Below are positions 33,501 to 47,000 of a stretch of DNA of 64,000 nt, piece after piece. A program made the translations under genes and the position numbers. A model generated the notes under the pieces. The model was not told the DNA's origin. It made no database searches and saw only the letters and a program-made list of their open reading frames with translations. Where the stretch lies: assembly GCA_035041965.1 (NCBI GenBank), contig JAPYMA010000132.1, positions 124,001 to 188,000 of the forward strand, in the 5' to 3' direction. Numbering within the stretch: the stretch's first letter is position 1; the number at the start of each line of letters is the position of its first letter. The DNA is from Anisakis pegreffii. Lineage: Eukaryota > Nematoda > Chromadorea > Rhabditida > Anisakidae.

Positions 33501-35380
33501 AAATCGAATAATATTTTACAAACAGCTGAATGACCACTTTCAAAGTTATCGCACTCGACGCTTGAACTCTGCAGAGAATGCCTTTGCTTTTTATAGTTTT
33601 AGACCTAAACAATAATATCATTTTATAACCTTTACAACGTTCCATGAAATTTTTTTGATTTCACTCAATTCAATACATCACTTTTGGATTGGTAATGCTG
33701 TTGCTGTGAATAATGTGATAAGCATTCGCATGATTAACGATACTATCATCATACAAACATGTCGAAATATAACAGGCTAGTTGTCAACTCTATCAATTAT
33801 CTGATGCCGTTTCGACAAAGTAAAAATAGGAAATCCAACGCACTGCCTTGCCTTGTACTATCATGCAGGACATGAGTGAAGGCTCAATAAATAATAAAGT
33901 ATGTTTATATAATACATCCAAAGGAATATGCATAACGAATGGCGTTCAATGATTCACCTTCAATGGTTGCCATGGTTAATAAGCCTACTTTTCACGGTTA
34001 ATAATAGACTGTTTCACACCAGAATATTCCCTACACACCGCATACCTTCACCTCTAACAGATCTCGGATCGTTCATCGGATCATTGCGCTTTCAATATGC
34101 AGTGATTTTCAATGTTTGCCCCCTGTTTTAAGTTCACATCAAATTCATCATCGATACCAGTGATTCTCACGCTCGCAGCCCCATTCATCGTGCCGATGGT
34201 CTGTCAGACCACCACGTATTCCTACAATAATTTACTAATTGGGTGTGTAACGTCTGAAGAAAACAGAATGATTGAGTAATGCCTATGGTGGGATCAGTGC
34301 CCACTAATTAGATACTCAAAAAGTAGGAGAAATAAGAGAACTGCGTTTGGATACGCAAGTTAAAAAACACAATGGTGTTTCATCACATCATGGAAACGCT
34401 AGCTTGCCGACCCCCCCCTGTACATTCCTGTCGCCCCAAAATTCACCTCAGGGAAGAATTTCAGTACCGTATAAAAACCACCGATCTGCATGCACACGTC
34501 TTTGTGCTCAACATGATCACTGATTTTAAAAATGTATATAAATGAAAAGATTCAATTTTTCGGTAGAAATGCTACAAACGCAATTGTTCTATATCAAATT
34601 CTAATAATCGGCAAGATCAAGTGATGAATCTAATCAAACGTTTATACACACAACTTAAAGTGAGTGATTATTGCGCATTATCTGTCACTGCCTTCAGCTA
34701 TTTCGATCAGATGAATGTAACTACTGAGCATTTTAACAAGGTTATTGGAAGCTATGGATTTTCGATTCAATCTAATTTTCCGCTATAAAAACAATCCGAT
34801 TTTGTAAATTAATTATAGACTGCTCAATTTGTTTCGCGAGAAACTGAGGATTATTTGATTGGAGGTGTTTTAAGTGGATTGATGCGGCCGAAGAACAAAC
34901 CACTTCACTGAAAACAATGCTATTTTTTTTTGAAAAGCAAATAGCCCTGTGATAAAATGAAAAGTTTGTCACTCAAAAGCAAGAAATTTTCTGATGACAT
35001 TTCGAGGATGACGAAATTCTGCATTTGCTTCTAACATAGCAAAAAGTTTGTCACAAAATGAAACATATTTGTGTTAGATGAAAAAAAACTGAACTTATCC
35101 TTCACTCGAATTATTATATGTAACGCAGTGCTTTCAACAGTGACAAAATACTTGGAAATGAACGAATAAAACAAACGAATACAACAAACATATCACAATC
35201 AAGAACATATCCGCTAACGAAATCAGCATTATATCCGTTTAATATAATACGTATGCTAGATGCATGCATCATGTATCAACTAATGAAACGACTCACTCGA
35301 TACTGCACTAGTTAACATTAATCGATTGACGTCTCATTCACAAGATAATCGCTTGATTCACTCTCGTATTCACCTCACTC
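30570..35380. other. Gene-poor region
   Basis: Nearly 5 kb without a convincing exon. Frames such as 31382-31591 (+) and 32724-33011 (-) are open but lack good splice borders and have skewed, low-complexity composition. No RNA gene was found. It may be a long intron of a gene that starts at 28614 or 30391 and continues near 35.4 kb, but nothing in the sequence proves this. Confidence 0.4.
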
Positions 35381-35396
35381 TCGAGAATTATGCTCG

Positions 35397-36257
35397 ATGC
35401 CCACTTCATTCTGTTCAACAACAATGCAGTTAAGAAGTGCAAAAGTAGATGCATATGTGAATGATGAAACTGCTGATAAAAATTGCATTATCAGTGGTGT
35501 TAAGAACAATGAAATGTGCGTAACACCTGGATGGAGACAAGCTAATCGCGAGTCTACGAACAGCTCAGTGTTACACTGCTTCACTAACTGAAACAGTGCA
35601 ACGCCAGCGGTTAATGAAGCCACAAACGAGTTTACTGAGTTGTCACCTTTCCCGAATAATCATCAACAGGTGAGTAACACCAATGGAGAAATGATTGGTT
35701 TGTGCTTTGAGACTTGCATAAATCATATCGTGCTGTCTTTGTGCTCTTCTATAGCGAAATTTTTTTCGGTGCTCATTTATTAAAAATATGATTATTTGTT
35801 GTGTCGACTTCTCTCAACCATAGTCACGAATGATTCGATTCGAGATGTAACTAAAAGTTTCTCATCTCATATTTGCTGTCAAATCGGCAGTAATGTTGCC
35901 TCACAATCAAAACCTTCACAATCGCCGCTCTCATTTATTAATGCGTGTGCAAATGAAGCGATATTACTAGACGGGCCTTTGCAAGAAATAATGAATATAT
36001 GATTCGCATGCGGATAACGTTGCAAATCAGCAACAATTCAGTGGAGTTGTGCCTAGTAAATTATATTTATAAATATCAAATTGAGCGTTATACATTGATT
36101 CAAACATTGAATATGCACAAACTCATCAATCGCCATACACAGGAAAAGATCGGATTTCGGATTTGAGTGAGTTTGGTGATGCTGAATTATGTCAAATTTT
36201 ATCGTTGAGTTGCGATTTCCCAGCGGGAGAAGCGAATGCTAATAATGGCGGAACTGA
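35397..36257 (+). CDS. Cluster of coding-like exons, Ser/Asn/Gln-rich, incomplete model
   Basis: Several stretches look coding but I cannot join them all. The first, from about 35397, contains AKVDAYVNDETADKN and could splice at GTGCGT (35518) over about 77 bp to an acceptor before ATPAVNEATNEFTELSPF, which ends at a good donor (CATCAACAG|GTGAGT). A second (about 35823-36000) has SNVASQSKPSQSPLSFINAC. A third reads DSHADNVANQQQFSGVVP in another frame, with no intron room between them. The last (to a stop near 36257) has YTGKDRISDLSEF and ends GEANANNGGTE. Either a frameshift (sequencing or mutation) breaks the gene, or exon borders are unusual. The composition resembles the tail of the RING protein, but no sequence match was seen. 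Function unknown. Confidence 0.35.
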
Positions 36258-37099
36258 ATAAATACTTTAAGCAGTCTGACTGGCATGAGCCTGTTAAGTG
36301 CAACATGCTTACGACCTCAAATGTAAGCTCGCAAAAGTTATCACGTTTATTTATGAGTCAGTTATTTCTAATTTTTGCGTCTAGTAACAAAATCAGTTTT
36401 AAATTCTTACCACTAATAGAACAGATTTTTTTCCGCAAAAATTAACGTTATATAATTAAGGGACCTTATTGGTTTAGATCTACACTTTAGATCTACACAG
36501 CAGTGTAATCCACAATAAGTTTATTGATATCGACTGTTTCAAATGATGATTTGATTGAAGGGGATCCAGATCGATTTCAAGCATCAACTACAGTATTGAC
36601 AAATACAACGAAATTTCATTCTACCAACTGGAAAATTTCCAGTGGAAAACACCATATACTAAAATGGCACTCTATTGGTAAAAACAACTGTAGAAAATGT
36701 TTGTAATAACAACTCTGCCCGTTGTTAAGCTATAGGTGAGTACACTAAAACCGTACATAACCATAGAGCATGCACGAAATGAACTATGCACATACTGAAT
36801 GTATAATGCATGAAAGATTTGCTTGTTGCACGTCTAGAAATCAACCACGAAAGCGTTGCGTTGTCATCTACAATGATATAATAAATGAGGATTGCGCCAG
36901 CGCACGAGCAATTATGCCGATGACGAAAAAACGAATAGGAGATAACCGAGGACTTTGCCTTACCAGGCGAACGTCTGCCTAGGAATTCAGAAAAAGCCTC
37001 AGCATTGAAAGAATGATACAGCAACGTAAACAACGAAAGAAAAGAAATTTTGATGAAAGTATTCGATTTAATCTCAGTAAATTCGGAACAGCTTATTAG
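36217..37099 (+). CDS. Second cluster of coding-like exons, unrecognised
   Basis: Three candidate exons in sequence. The first, about 36217-36330, follows a fine acceptor (GATTTCCCAG) and reads REKRMLIMAELNKYFKQ and SDWHEPVKCNMLTTSN before a GTAAGC donor. The second, about 36545-36678, contains SIDKYNEISFYQLENF and ends at TATTG|GTAAAA. The third, starting near 36984, reads SIERMIQQRKQRKKRNF and ends in TAG at 37097. The first overlaps in another frame the end of the preceding cluster, and the second-to-third junction as drawn creates a stop codon. The model is therefore wrong in detail or the gene is damaged. The basic C-terminal segment (QQRKQRKKR) could be a nuclear localisation signal. 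Confidence 0.3.
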
Positions 37100-39217
37100 A
37101 TTGGCTTTAAAAAATCAAGGAAATGAATTCGACGGATATCAGCGTTCAGTTTTTTGCACATAAAGTGAGAAAGGAGCAATCAGACGCTGTCAGCTGAACC
37201 CGAAAATACAGTAATCCTATTTTCGTTCTTTTTGAATCAACGGCTCAAAACAATTTCCTTTCCTTCATTTGGTATGTTTCCTCAAGAGGACAACAAAAAC
37301 TTCAATAAATAAAGTTTTTGTGATGGTCTCATTTAATCCTGATGCACACATGCGGAAATGAACCAAAATTTGTGTGACCCAGCATGGCGAATGCTACTCT
37401 CGTTTATGCATATGAGGATGCTGCGAGGTACGTAAATCATTTCGCTGCAAGACGAAGAAAGATAAAATAAAAGGTTATGCCCGCACAGTGAGCATTCCAA
37501 TTAATCTTTCACGGAAATTCAACGGAATGTAAGTATGAAAGGATATGGTGGATATATTGCTTCAGAGAAGCGTGTAATGATAATATATTGCACATTATTT
37601 TGTCTAACGAATGAATAATAACCAAAAATAGAATATAATCAAACTGCAGAGATGAAAATGATATTTGATTAGGATCATCTTCTTATACTCTATAACACAT
37701 CTGTCATAGCCATTTCTCTAAATAGATAGTTAGTTATATGGCTGCATGTTTGCAAGTTCTTGATGCAAGAGTAACAAAAAAGCAAGATTATCCACAAAAA
37801 CGGATTATGAACATAAACAAACATCGAAAGTGCATACGTAAGGAAGTCGATCGATGATTTAACACAGCCGTCTTCCTTGCAAATGAACGTGATGCGCATG
37901 CTGAGACTCAGTCAGAAAATGAGCGTGACATTCACCTAAGCACTGAATTAGCATTCCCATTGGTCTAAATGCAAAAGGCCGAAGTTGATCCCAGAAAGCA
38001 TGCATATATCCATTAAGCATACGTGAATGTTAGGGATAATTCGGTCATAAATTGCTCGGATTTGGAATTGCGATTTTTTTTCAAATGGAAAGGCGAATTC
38101 ACGAAGCAGCTAAACGCTTTGAAATATTTTTGCATTGAAAAAATTGAATCGATAAGGCAAAATAACTCTTATAAACGACAGCACTTGTCTAGTAACCATG
38201 AACTATAGAATCGTTATCTTATGCCAACCATCTCAGAACGTATCGACTGAATGAAACTCCTAAAATTGGTTTTACGATTTATCAAAATGTGACGAATGAT
38301 GTGAATTCACATTCAGATTCGAGAATCAAGACCATCAAATTCTTTATCTCTGACTTCAAATTGAGCAATAAACCGTTACTGGATAAAACAGCAGCATACA
38401 TCAACTACTTATGGTTAGCAATCCAGCAGAGTATTGTATTGAAGGCCATTCTATAAAACGAGTCAAACATTCGATGGGTAATTATCTTCGTAAATTTCTT
38501 TTTCAATGTTTTTTTCGTAGCTCAACCAAGTTTTTTATCAAATTTCAGTGCTGTGCAATCGTTCGACCATTCATTCAAAATATTATCGTTAATTCATTTC
38601 AGAAGCAATTTGCATTACAGCATAATTTTAGAACTTTCATTTCTTTCATTCTCACGAGAAAATGTTCTAAGAATAAAATTTGACACACTGATGATTGTAA
38701 GGAAATAGAATTAGCAAATTTTGAATTGCTTTGAGAAAACTTCTCGAAAGAACTTGGAATTGTCCAATGATGTGATCTATCGATCATTAATTCTACTGGA
38801 AACAGAGATCACGAGACTGTGGACAGAACAGTTATGTTTTCCACCTATTCATCTATCCTCAGTCATTTACGTGTGATCCTGAGACGTCTTTATCATCTAC
38901 ATGTGTCAAGAAGTTGCACAATTCAGTATGACCTATTCACGTATGTAGGATGACATAAGCACCAGTAGTTTTTATCATAGTTATTTATCTGCATCATTTT
39001 GATAATTCGGGAACAAATTTACTGTTTAATCGCATATCTTTTATTTCTTCGCTTATATGGTTTCGCATAAGCATTCTCTTAAAGTACCATCCTACAACAA
39101 GGAGTTTGCCGCCGTCATCATTGCATCCTTCAGTCGATATTCCATGACGGACTGCTTATCTTTCCAGCCGTGAAATTTTTATGTGGACAATAAAATAACA
39201 TTTACGGTTCATTTTGA
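37100..39217. other. Unassigned region with scattered coding-like pieces
   Basis: Short plus-strand pieces such as ERRIHEAAKRFEIF (near 38090) and KPLLDKTAAYINYLWLAIQQ (near 38370) look protein-like but lack reliable borders or partners. The rest appears non-coding. No repeats or RNA genes were recognised. Confidence 0.3.
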
Positions 39218-39714
39218 GATGTATAATTGTTTCGATGATATCGATTCAACCATAGAGACGTCGCAATCAAGCAAAGCCAAAAAATCAGTGATGGGCACGT
39301 TACTGGAAAAAATTAGCTCCACTAATCGCTGATTCGCTCGAAAAATATTTTTGTTGCGCTAAAATGGTCTGCTGATAGCGCTGCCGACAAAGAACTAGCG
39401 GAAACATTTCCTCAAAAGCGTCGTTAATTAAAAGAATTGCGGTATTTTTCGCTAAAACGCTGCCCAGCAAAATCACTCCACTAATCGCAGCTTTCAAAGC
39501 TCTTTTCAAAATTTGCAACGCGTTGCTATTTTCTCTCGGAAAAATCGTCAAAAATTTGGCAAAATCTTCTCGAAATTCATTGGAAACGTCGAATTTTATT
39601 CAGAAGGAATCCGCTTATCAGGAATATTATGATTCATTGATAATCAGTTATGACAAAATGAAGCGTCACCTCGTCGACCCACAATGTGATAAATATGAAA
39701 CCGGTCCCGACTAG
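39218..39714 (+). pseudogene. Coding-like region with internal repeat and frame breaks
   Basis: A frame from about 39381 to a TAG at 39712-39714 is open for 110 codons without a start, reading through SLIKRIAVFFAKTL, KITPLIAAFKALFKICNALL, NLAKSSRNSLETSNF and DKMKRHLVDPQCDKYE. Just upstream, other frames carry DIDSTIETSQSSKAKKS, a second copy of the motif (KLAPLIADSLEKYFCCAK) and ADSAADKELAETFPQKRR, each ending in a stop with no intron space between. The two PLIA motifs share DNA similarity (CTCCACTAATCGC). This suggests either a small secreted or membrane-lytic-type protein gene that has acquired frameshifts, or exons with unusual borders. The family is not recognised. Confidence 0.35.
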
Positions 39715-40264
39715 TGGTAACATGTTAGGGATATTGAAAATTATACGTCAATTTCTGCTCGATTTCGTGTGGAAGAAATTATGACGAGGAAAGTGAAGTT
39801 AGCAGTAAATTATGGCAATCAGGATGACTGTCGTAGTCAACGGTTCAATTGGTTAAGAGTCAATAATGGAATATTTGAATTGCTTTCCTATTCGAGAACT
39901 GCAGACCCATTCACATTTCCTTCCCAATGTTGATGAAAATGCCCCTTTTACTGGCTATGCAATAAAATTTTGAAATCGTTCACTTATGTCTTAAGATGTA
40001 CATTCTGACAATGAGGTCATGGGGTTCGATCAATATACCATTGCAACTAAATGAAAACTTATAATTAGGAAAAATGATCTCATGTAAGCATACCTTAAGA
40101 TTTTTTTCATCGAACGAGCGTCCAATCGGTTGTGGAACAGAGCACAAGAATTTTGGCCTATTTCTGAGCTTATTGCTACAATGTGATCTAGTGATTAATG
40201 TTACGTTGTAATCAAGTGGTCAGAATGATGACCCTCACGATTGTTTGTTATTTGATCTCTGGAA
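39715..40264. other. Intergenic, nothing recognised
   Basis: About 550 bp between a degraded plus-strand coding region and the stop codon of the minus-strand TSP1-like gene. No feature is visible. Confidence 0.5.
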
Positions 40265-41443
40265 TTAAGGCACGAGTTTATATGAAGCGCGCAAACGGCG
40301 ATTGAATTCACTCGGTACTTTATTCGTGATTCTATTGCCATTGACCAACAGTGGTTTTGAATAAATGTCTTTAATTAGCGGTGTGTGAATTACAACAGTT
40401 GGTTTTTGCAAAAAGCAGCTGGATAAATGGAAAAAGACAGAGAACCACAACATCATGATTATATCGTACTTCTTAAAACAAAAAGTAATACGCAAGATGA
40501 AATATAACCAGCACATCACCGCACTGTGGTTTCAGTGATTTTATGATCATTCAAACGGAAAACATAGGAGTGTCATTGTAATTTCATTGGAGAAGAACGA
40601 AATAATTTCACATGCATGAAAGCAACTGATCATTTTGTTTCTATACTACAATATCGAATTTACTTTTACTGTTTCAATCGGAATCAAACCATCGATTTTA
40701 ATATGTTGCAATCCATTGAAATCGAAAAATCGTAATCGTTTATTCTGCAATTTTATAAAAATTTTCCGCCTTGAAGTTCCATAGCAATACGACTAAAAAC
40801 AACCCTTGAATCCAGCGATCATTCATGTCATCTTCATTACTTTCTTCTCTTCAAAAAATTTTCTCTACTCACAACTACTGATAACTTTCTTTGGCAATGA
40901 TGAAAAAACCTTCCGTTCAAGGATATGATACGATTTGCAAAAATGTGTCAAATTTAAATTACTGAGACTTTTTGTTAGCATTCAGAGAAAAGAAATGAAT
41001 ACTAACGGCATAAAAATGAATCATTTACCGCTTGAGAACATTCAACAATAATTGTCGTGAAATTCGTCAAAGGAAATGATGGGCATTCGCACGGTTTTGT
41101 ATCGGTCTGATTATAGCAATATGCGTACGGTACCAATCGAAATCTCATTCTCACGTCTGTCCGTGACTGAAATTAGATAGCAAAACTAAACGAGAGACAT
41201 AAGCACGGACGCACGACAACGAACGGACAGTTGCAGAGGAAAAACTTGTGATAGCGATGTTCAATTTGAACACACCGCCAACACAGTTAATTGGGTTCTG
41301 GAGTGTATCGAATATCCGCTAAAGCAAAACACTTAAAGATAAATACTGAACGAGTCAGCATCTAAATCATCTAAAAACCTTGTTGTTGTGTTCACATTCA
41401 GTCCACTCCGACCACGTTGATCGTTGCTCGCACTTTGTTGAAA
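40265..41443 (-). CDS. Protein with a thrombospondin type-1-like module, partial model
   Basis: Probably secreted or extracellular. Exon 41443-41379 starts in phase 1 and reads STKCEQRSTWSEWTECEHNN: the TWSEWTEC core is the hallmark of TSP1 repeats. It joins in phase 0 to 41166-41029 (46 codons), which continues SRTDVRMRFR, the layered Arg residues expected after the Trp ladder, then CYNQTDTKPCECPSF and ends VECSQA at a GTAAAT donor. A last exon 40418-40265 (phase 2 start) reads FLQKPTVVIHTPLI, IYSKPLLVNGNR and stops at 40265. One more exon between 41028 and 40419 is needed to fix the phase. The N-terminus is not resolved: a Met-initiated hydrophobic frame lies at 41594-41450 and another coding-like minus frame at 41998-41820. 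The usual CSVTCG box is absent. Confidence 0.6.
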
Positions 41444-44029
41444 CTGTTGAAACCAATGTGTACGTTATGAGGCCATAAACTGATACTGAAACGATTGCCA
41501 GCTCAAGTTTCAAATCAAAGGTGAGCAATCGTTTAGCAGAGCATATAATACAAACGTTATGTTGAGTGACACTAGCTAGCTTCAGTGACAGCATAAGAAC
41601 AATAAATACCCACTATCGAGTTGAGTTATCTTTCGTAATCTTTGAACGTCTCGCCATAAACTTTCGTAAGGCATGTAACAGAACAACAACGCACCTGAAG
41701 TGTGCACCTTATGAAACTTATGAAAAATGAGTTTTTAACTAATTTTACTCCTCTATTTTTTTTGCAAACAAACTCCAAAGCTTGCAGCACAGCAATGCCA
41801 AAACATCACTAACCGATTAACATCATTAATAGACCGCCAATTCTCAGCAAGAAAAAAAACTTCATAATGCGACCATCCGTCGCCAAGGTGTCCTATGAAA
41901 ATAGATATTCCACGAAATATCTGCGATTGAGAAGCGACGTGTGCATAAATTTTCGATCTTCTTCTCATTTCCATCAATCCATTTTGAATATTGGTCATTT
42001 TTGCGTGAAAGGAAATCGTGAATTATGAATAAATTCTTCAATCAAGTTCCGATGAATTTTTGAGTGCTTCATGGTTAATGCAACAATATCATTTGTGCTG
42101 TATTTGAACCAATATTTGGTTTATATTCACGTCCAGTTGCTTGTGGACGGTTCACGAGAGCGCTGTTTAGGATAGCAGTTTGTTGAGTCGCGTTGAGGTA
42201 CGAAACCTTACTAGGGAATTAGGATTCACTGTTGCAAGGCTTTTGCTTTTTTTGAAATTCACTCGAAAGATTTTCAGTTTGATCTGAGCAGAGCATTTGT
42301 TTGGTTATTATGAAATATCGTTATAACTGCGCCATAACAGGTAATGTGCTATTCTGAAGCCTACACAATGTGAAGCCATACACCGTAAGTTAAAAGAACG
42401 TTCCTCCCATTTTTGGCACTTTTGAAACAATGTCTGATTTAGAAAAACTAATGAGCACTTGCTTTACAATATAAACTAGGGTTGGATCGTGGGACGAAAT
42501 CAGGCGCGGAGGTGCCAGGGTAAGGGGTAGGCCCGCAGTCCCCAAGTCCTTGTAATTGATCGAAGATCTCAAGGTTGACGACAAGGTCGGAGACCCCTTA
42601 AGCGTGGAAAGTGCTGGAGGACCTCGGAATCTTGAAGGATCCCTGACCCAACGCTAGTTCCAGCCCTGAAAATAATCATTCCAAAAGTAAACTTCAACAT
42701 CAATACCGCTAGTGTGATATGGCAATGTTGATATTGATATGCATTTACTATGCGAGTTGTTTACATCAAATTGTCAATCTGTATAAGCGCCTTATCACTT
42801 ATCTCGCTTATCAATTTCATTGACCTGTATCATCAGCTTTTTCACTGACCTGTTGATCATTCGTTCGGAACCTCTCAAAATGTAGTTGATTTCGACTCAT
42901 TATGACGTTCTTTATCATGTAATTTTATTTATTTCCGTTGTAAGCATTCGCATTTAGTAAGATTTCCATTGAGGAAATAATATCGAGAAATGAGTTGGAT
43001 TTATCATCGATGACTGTTTTGGTTTATAAAATCGTTTTTTGAATCAACATTTATCCGAAAGTAAACATTTATCCAAAGTTTTTATCGTGCAATATTTTTC
43101 TAATGCTATATCAGTAAGTGCGTTCGCCTGCATGAATGAAATCTGTGTTGTATTAGTGCATCTTCACATGGTCATTGCTTCTTCACACTACTTTGATAAA
43201 ACAGCTTACTAAAATCAATCGTCAGTTTACGATGTCATTCGTGTCGCATCAATGTCATGAGACTGTCTTATCAATTCTTTCTGGCTATGATTCGTCAAAA
43301 AAACTTCTACTCACGCCGATGGGATAATAAAAATGAATGTAAGTTTCACATTTTTAAGATTTGCACATAGCCGAAACATTTTTTGCTCATTAACTGTTTA
43401 CAATTTATTTTTTTACTCATAATAAGGTAATAAGACGAAAATAATGAGAAAGATAACATTGATAATCAAAAAAGTCTTTCCAACTGTCATCGTGAACGCA
43501 ATCAACTTCCCATTTACATCTCTGATCAATTCCTTTTCAATAATCACTAGCATTTGGTAGGAATGAATAAAAGCATACATATGCATCCAATACATACATC
43601 TACTCATCCACCCGTCTCGTTCAATCGATCCTTGTCTTTATGCAAACAATAACTTCATCCATCATGCAAATATTATTCCACCGTTTTATTGCGCCACGTC
43701 CTTATCATATTGTCACACAGTTAACCAGAGATCAACATCGCATTCGTTTCCGTGATCATGACAATGTGTTCTCGTATTCGCCGAAATGTTCTGTTCAATT
43801 ATTGTCGCTTGTGCATGTAAAATTATTCACTTGAACGCTCGCAATGATGTATTATTGATCATTTCCAAAATTTCATAACGATCATATGCTATAAAGCAAC
43901 AATAACCATCTTCATATTCGTTGTATTTCTTCCTTAAAAGTACGTATTTATTTTTGTTGTAGATTTTTGAAATTCGTCAATCTGTAACAGCGAAGAGTGA
44001 GGAGGAGGTCGCCTTGAAAGTTGGTGATA
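41444..44029. other. Upstream DNA between divergent genes, with a GC-rich patch
   Basis: The TSP1-like gene (-) and the amino-acid transporter gene (+) point away from each other here. Possible 5' exons of the former lie at 41594-41450 and 41998-41820 (SKIYAHVASQSQIF, HLGDGWSHYEVFF). A GC-rich patch at about 42480-42665 has no coding logic. An acceptor-like TTTGTTGTAG near 43971 may mark the trans-splice site of the transporter mRNA. Confidence 0.4.
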
Positions 44030-47000
44030 ATGTCACGAAATGTGGATGATGACGACGAGAATCGCCGAGTTGTGCCACCAAATAGCAATGTTCTGACAGA
44101 TGGGCATGGCTCAATGAGTCGCACAAGTCTCAGCAGGTTTGCATCGTGGAATTTAGTGGTATCACAACAAATACATTGATCACCTGAAAATCAGCTGAAA
44201 GAAAGTGTTCCATCAAAGCGGAATGTGGTCGCTTCGATCCATTCCTTGCGTAATTCTTGTTGAATGTGAAGCTTCTCTAACTTTTATATTCCTCGAACAA
44301 TATATGAACTGTCTTTGATCTACCCTGGGAGATTTCGACTCTCCGTTTTTACTAATGTTAATTCACCGGTTTATCGTTCTTTGAACAGAAGGTTTCATAT
44401 CAAGGAACCACTTTTGTTTGAAACTATCGGTAAAGGGTACCAGTTTCGATCGTTCGATTGCAGTGAACAGCGACGTCCATACTTGATGACAGTAAGCAGT
44501 CATATTTCAGCAGCTCCGACATCTCAACTCATGCATTCGACATTGAGACGGATCTGTTCGGCGAACGGCCTGTAACGGCGGCAAGTATAACACCAGAACA
44601 AGCACTTATTCACATGATGAAGTGTATGATGGGTACTGGAATGCTTTCTTTGCCGCTGGCCTTCAAATATTCAGGATGGGCGGTTTGTTATTTGATTGGA
44701 TACGATAACAAACAACGTTCAGTTCATTTCGAATTGTATCGTGTGATTTTTTTTGATGACTTTGGTTTTGATCTTATAATGGTTTTAACGGGCATTAAAT
44801 GTTTCAGTTGGGACTGATTTTACTGAGCATAATCTGCTGGGTTAGCACTTATTGTGCGAGACAATTGGTTATTGCATCGCATTACACGTGCTTTAGGAAA
44901 GGACAGCAGAAAATGGATTATGCAAATGTTATGAGAACAGCTGTTGAATTAGGACCCGAATGCATCAGAGAATACGGATACTTTGCAAAGTGAGTGTGAC
45001 ATTTGCTCTTCCTTCTTGGTACACATAATACAAGCTGATGAAACTCTGAATTGTAGTTGAGAGCAAATTTCTGATTAGGAAATGTTCATGAAGAACTGCT
45101 ATGTCATCTGATGTATTGTCATCTTATTTTTAGCAGAGAGCATATTCGTGTTTACTGATAGTGAGCATAGCCACATTGTGAATTTTTGAGCAACTCAGTG
45201 ATGGATGAAAGAGTGCCATTTCAATTCCTTTAAAATGCAATTCAGGCAAACAGTTAACATGAATTTATTTGTGGCGCAATTCGGATTTTGTTGTGTCTAT
45301 TTGGTGTTCATGGCTGATAACGTAAAGCAAGTAAGATATTTTGCTCGTTTGAACACAATTTATATATAGTCCGATTTGATTTCAAACGAAAATTTGCTGT
45401 AAAACCTTGACGGAACTTGCTTCGTATTCACTTGTTGTGTTTTTATATAAATATTAATATTCATTTTTCTGTAGTGTATTGAATGTTCAAACATTTGCTC
45501 ATTGTCAGCTGTGTATCGGCTAGAATGAATTCATTTTTTGAGTTTTTCGATGAGACTTCAACTATACGTTTATCAACGAATACGTGGATTGCAATACTGT
45601 TGATACCTGAGGCAGCGTTGTGTACAATTCGACAGTTGAAGGCATTAGCGCCATTAGCTTTTATGGCGAACATTGTTTATATGGTTGCCTTCTTGATCGT
45701 TCTGAGTTATCTCTTTACTGATGCATTACCGAGCTATACACTGCCCGCATTCCCGTCAAATTGGAGTAACTTACCGTTGTTCTACGGTACTGTCATGTTC
45801 TCGTTCGAAGGAATCGCCGTGGTAAGTAGCATTATAATTCGTAGAATTGGTTTGGATTTATTTTGCATATTCGTGGAGCAAACACCACGACTACGACATG
45901 AAAGCGATATTTACCGTTACTGGGAATCGGTGATGCATTATTTCCATTCAATTCCCTGTTTTCCTCAAATCAAGCATTCAGTTTTCATTAAGCATGTAGC
46001 TGGAATGAATTAAAATGCATTTGGTTCATTGACTCAAATGTTGTTTTCGCCTACTCTAACAGTTATCAAAGTATAAACATCCAACTGAAATCTTGATGAA
46101 TTTGGATGCAATTTTGATAACCACCGAATATCATTAATTTGAAAGTTACCGTTGTAACCCCACGATATATGATCAGAGTAGTAATGTTCAAGGTGCTTCC
46201 TATCGAGAATCAAATGAATGAACCCTATCACTTCATATCATCAACTGGTGTCCTTAATACGTCTTTTATATTAGTGTTACTCTTATATTTATTTGTTGGT
46301 TTCTTTGGTTTCTTGAAATTTGGCGATAGCGTCAGAGATACAATGACACTAAATCTCCCACAAACACCGTGAGTGAACATTTTAAAACAATTATTTTAGC
46401 GCTCTTTAGTAGTGATTCATCATTTCAATGAAGTTACTTTTAATGATGAAGTTCGTCAGTTTTGTGATATCAATATTATCGACGGAGTCTGTAAAGATAC
46501 AGACTGATCTGAAAGATTGCAAAAGATTGATGAAAATGAAGATGAACGTTCTGAATTTCATCGATTCAAAGCGGTTGAATAGTTCAGATTCTATCAAGTG
46601 GTTAAACTGATGTTCGTTTGTTGCGTTTTGATATCATATCCACTCCAATTCTACGTTCCTATGGAAAGAATCGAGAAGTGGATATCACGTAAAATAAGGA
46701 AAGACCGACAAACATTTCTCATTTATTTCATTCGAGGCTGCGGTGTTCTCTTGACGTGTCAGTCGTCAGTTCATTTCAATTCACTTTATGTGTAATGTGA
46801 ACAACGCTCTCAATCCAATGCCAATTTCGAAAGCGTTATTTACGCAACACCAAATTAAAACAGCTGATTGTGAATAACGACCAATGAGGGCTGAAAAAAG
46901 TCATAACATCACTCTTTTCCCAAAAACTCCATAAAATTTTTGCAGTCATTGATAAATCATTACTCATTTCATTGCATATACAGATCATTCAACTTATAAG

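Noticed and set aside
35580..35600. In-frame TGA between coding-like stretches as a selenocysteine codon
   Set aside because: A 77-bp intron with a GTGCGT donor and AACAG acceptor removes it in phase, and no SECIS-like context was recognised.
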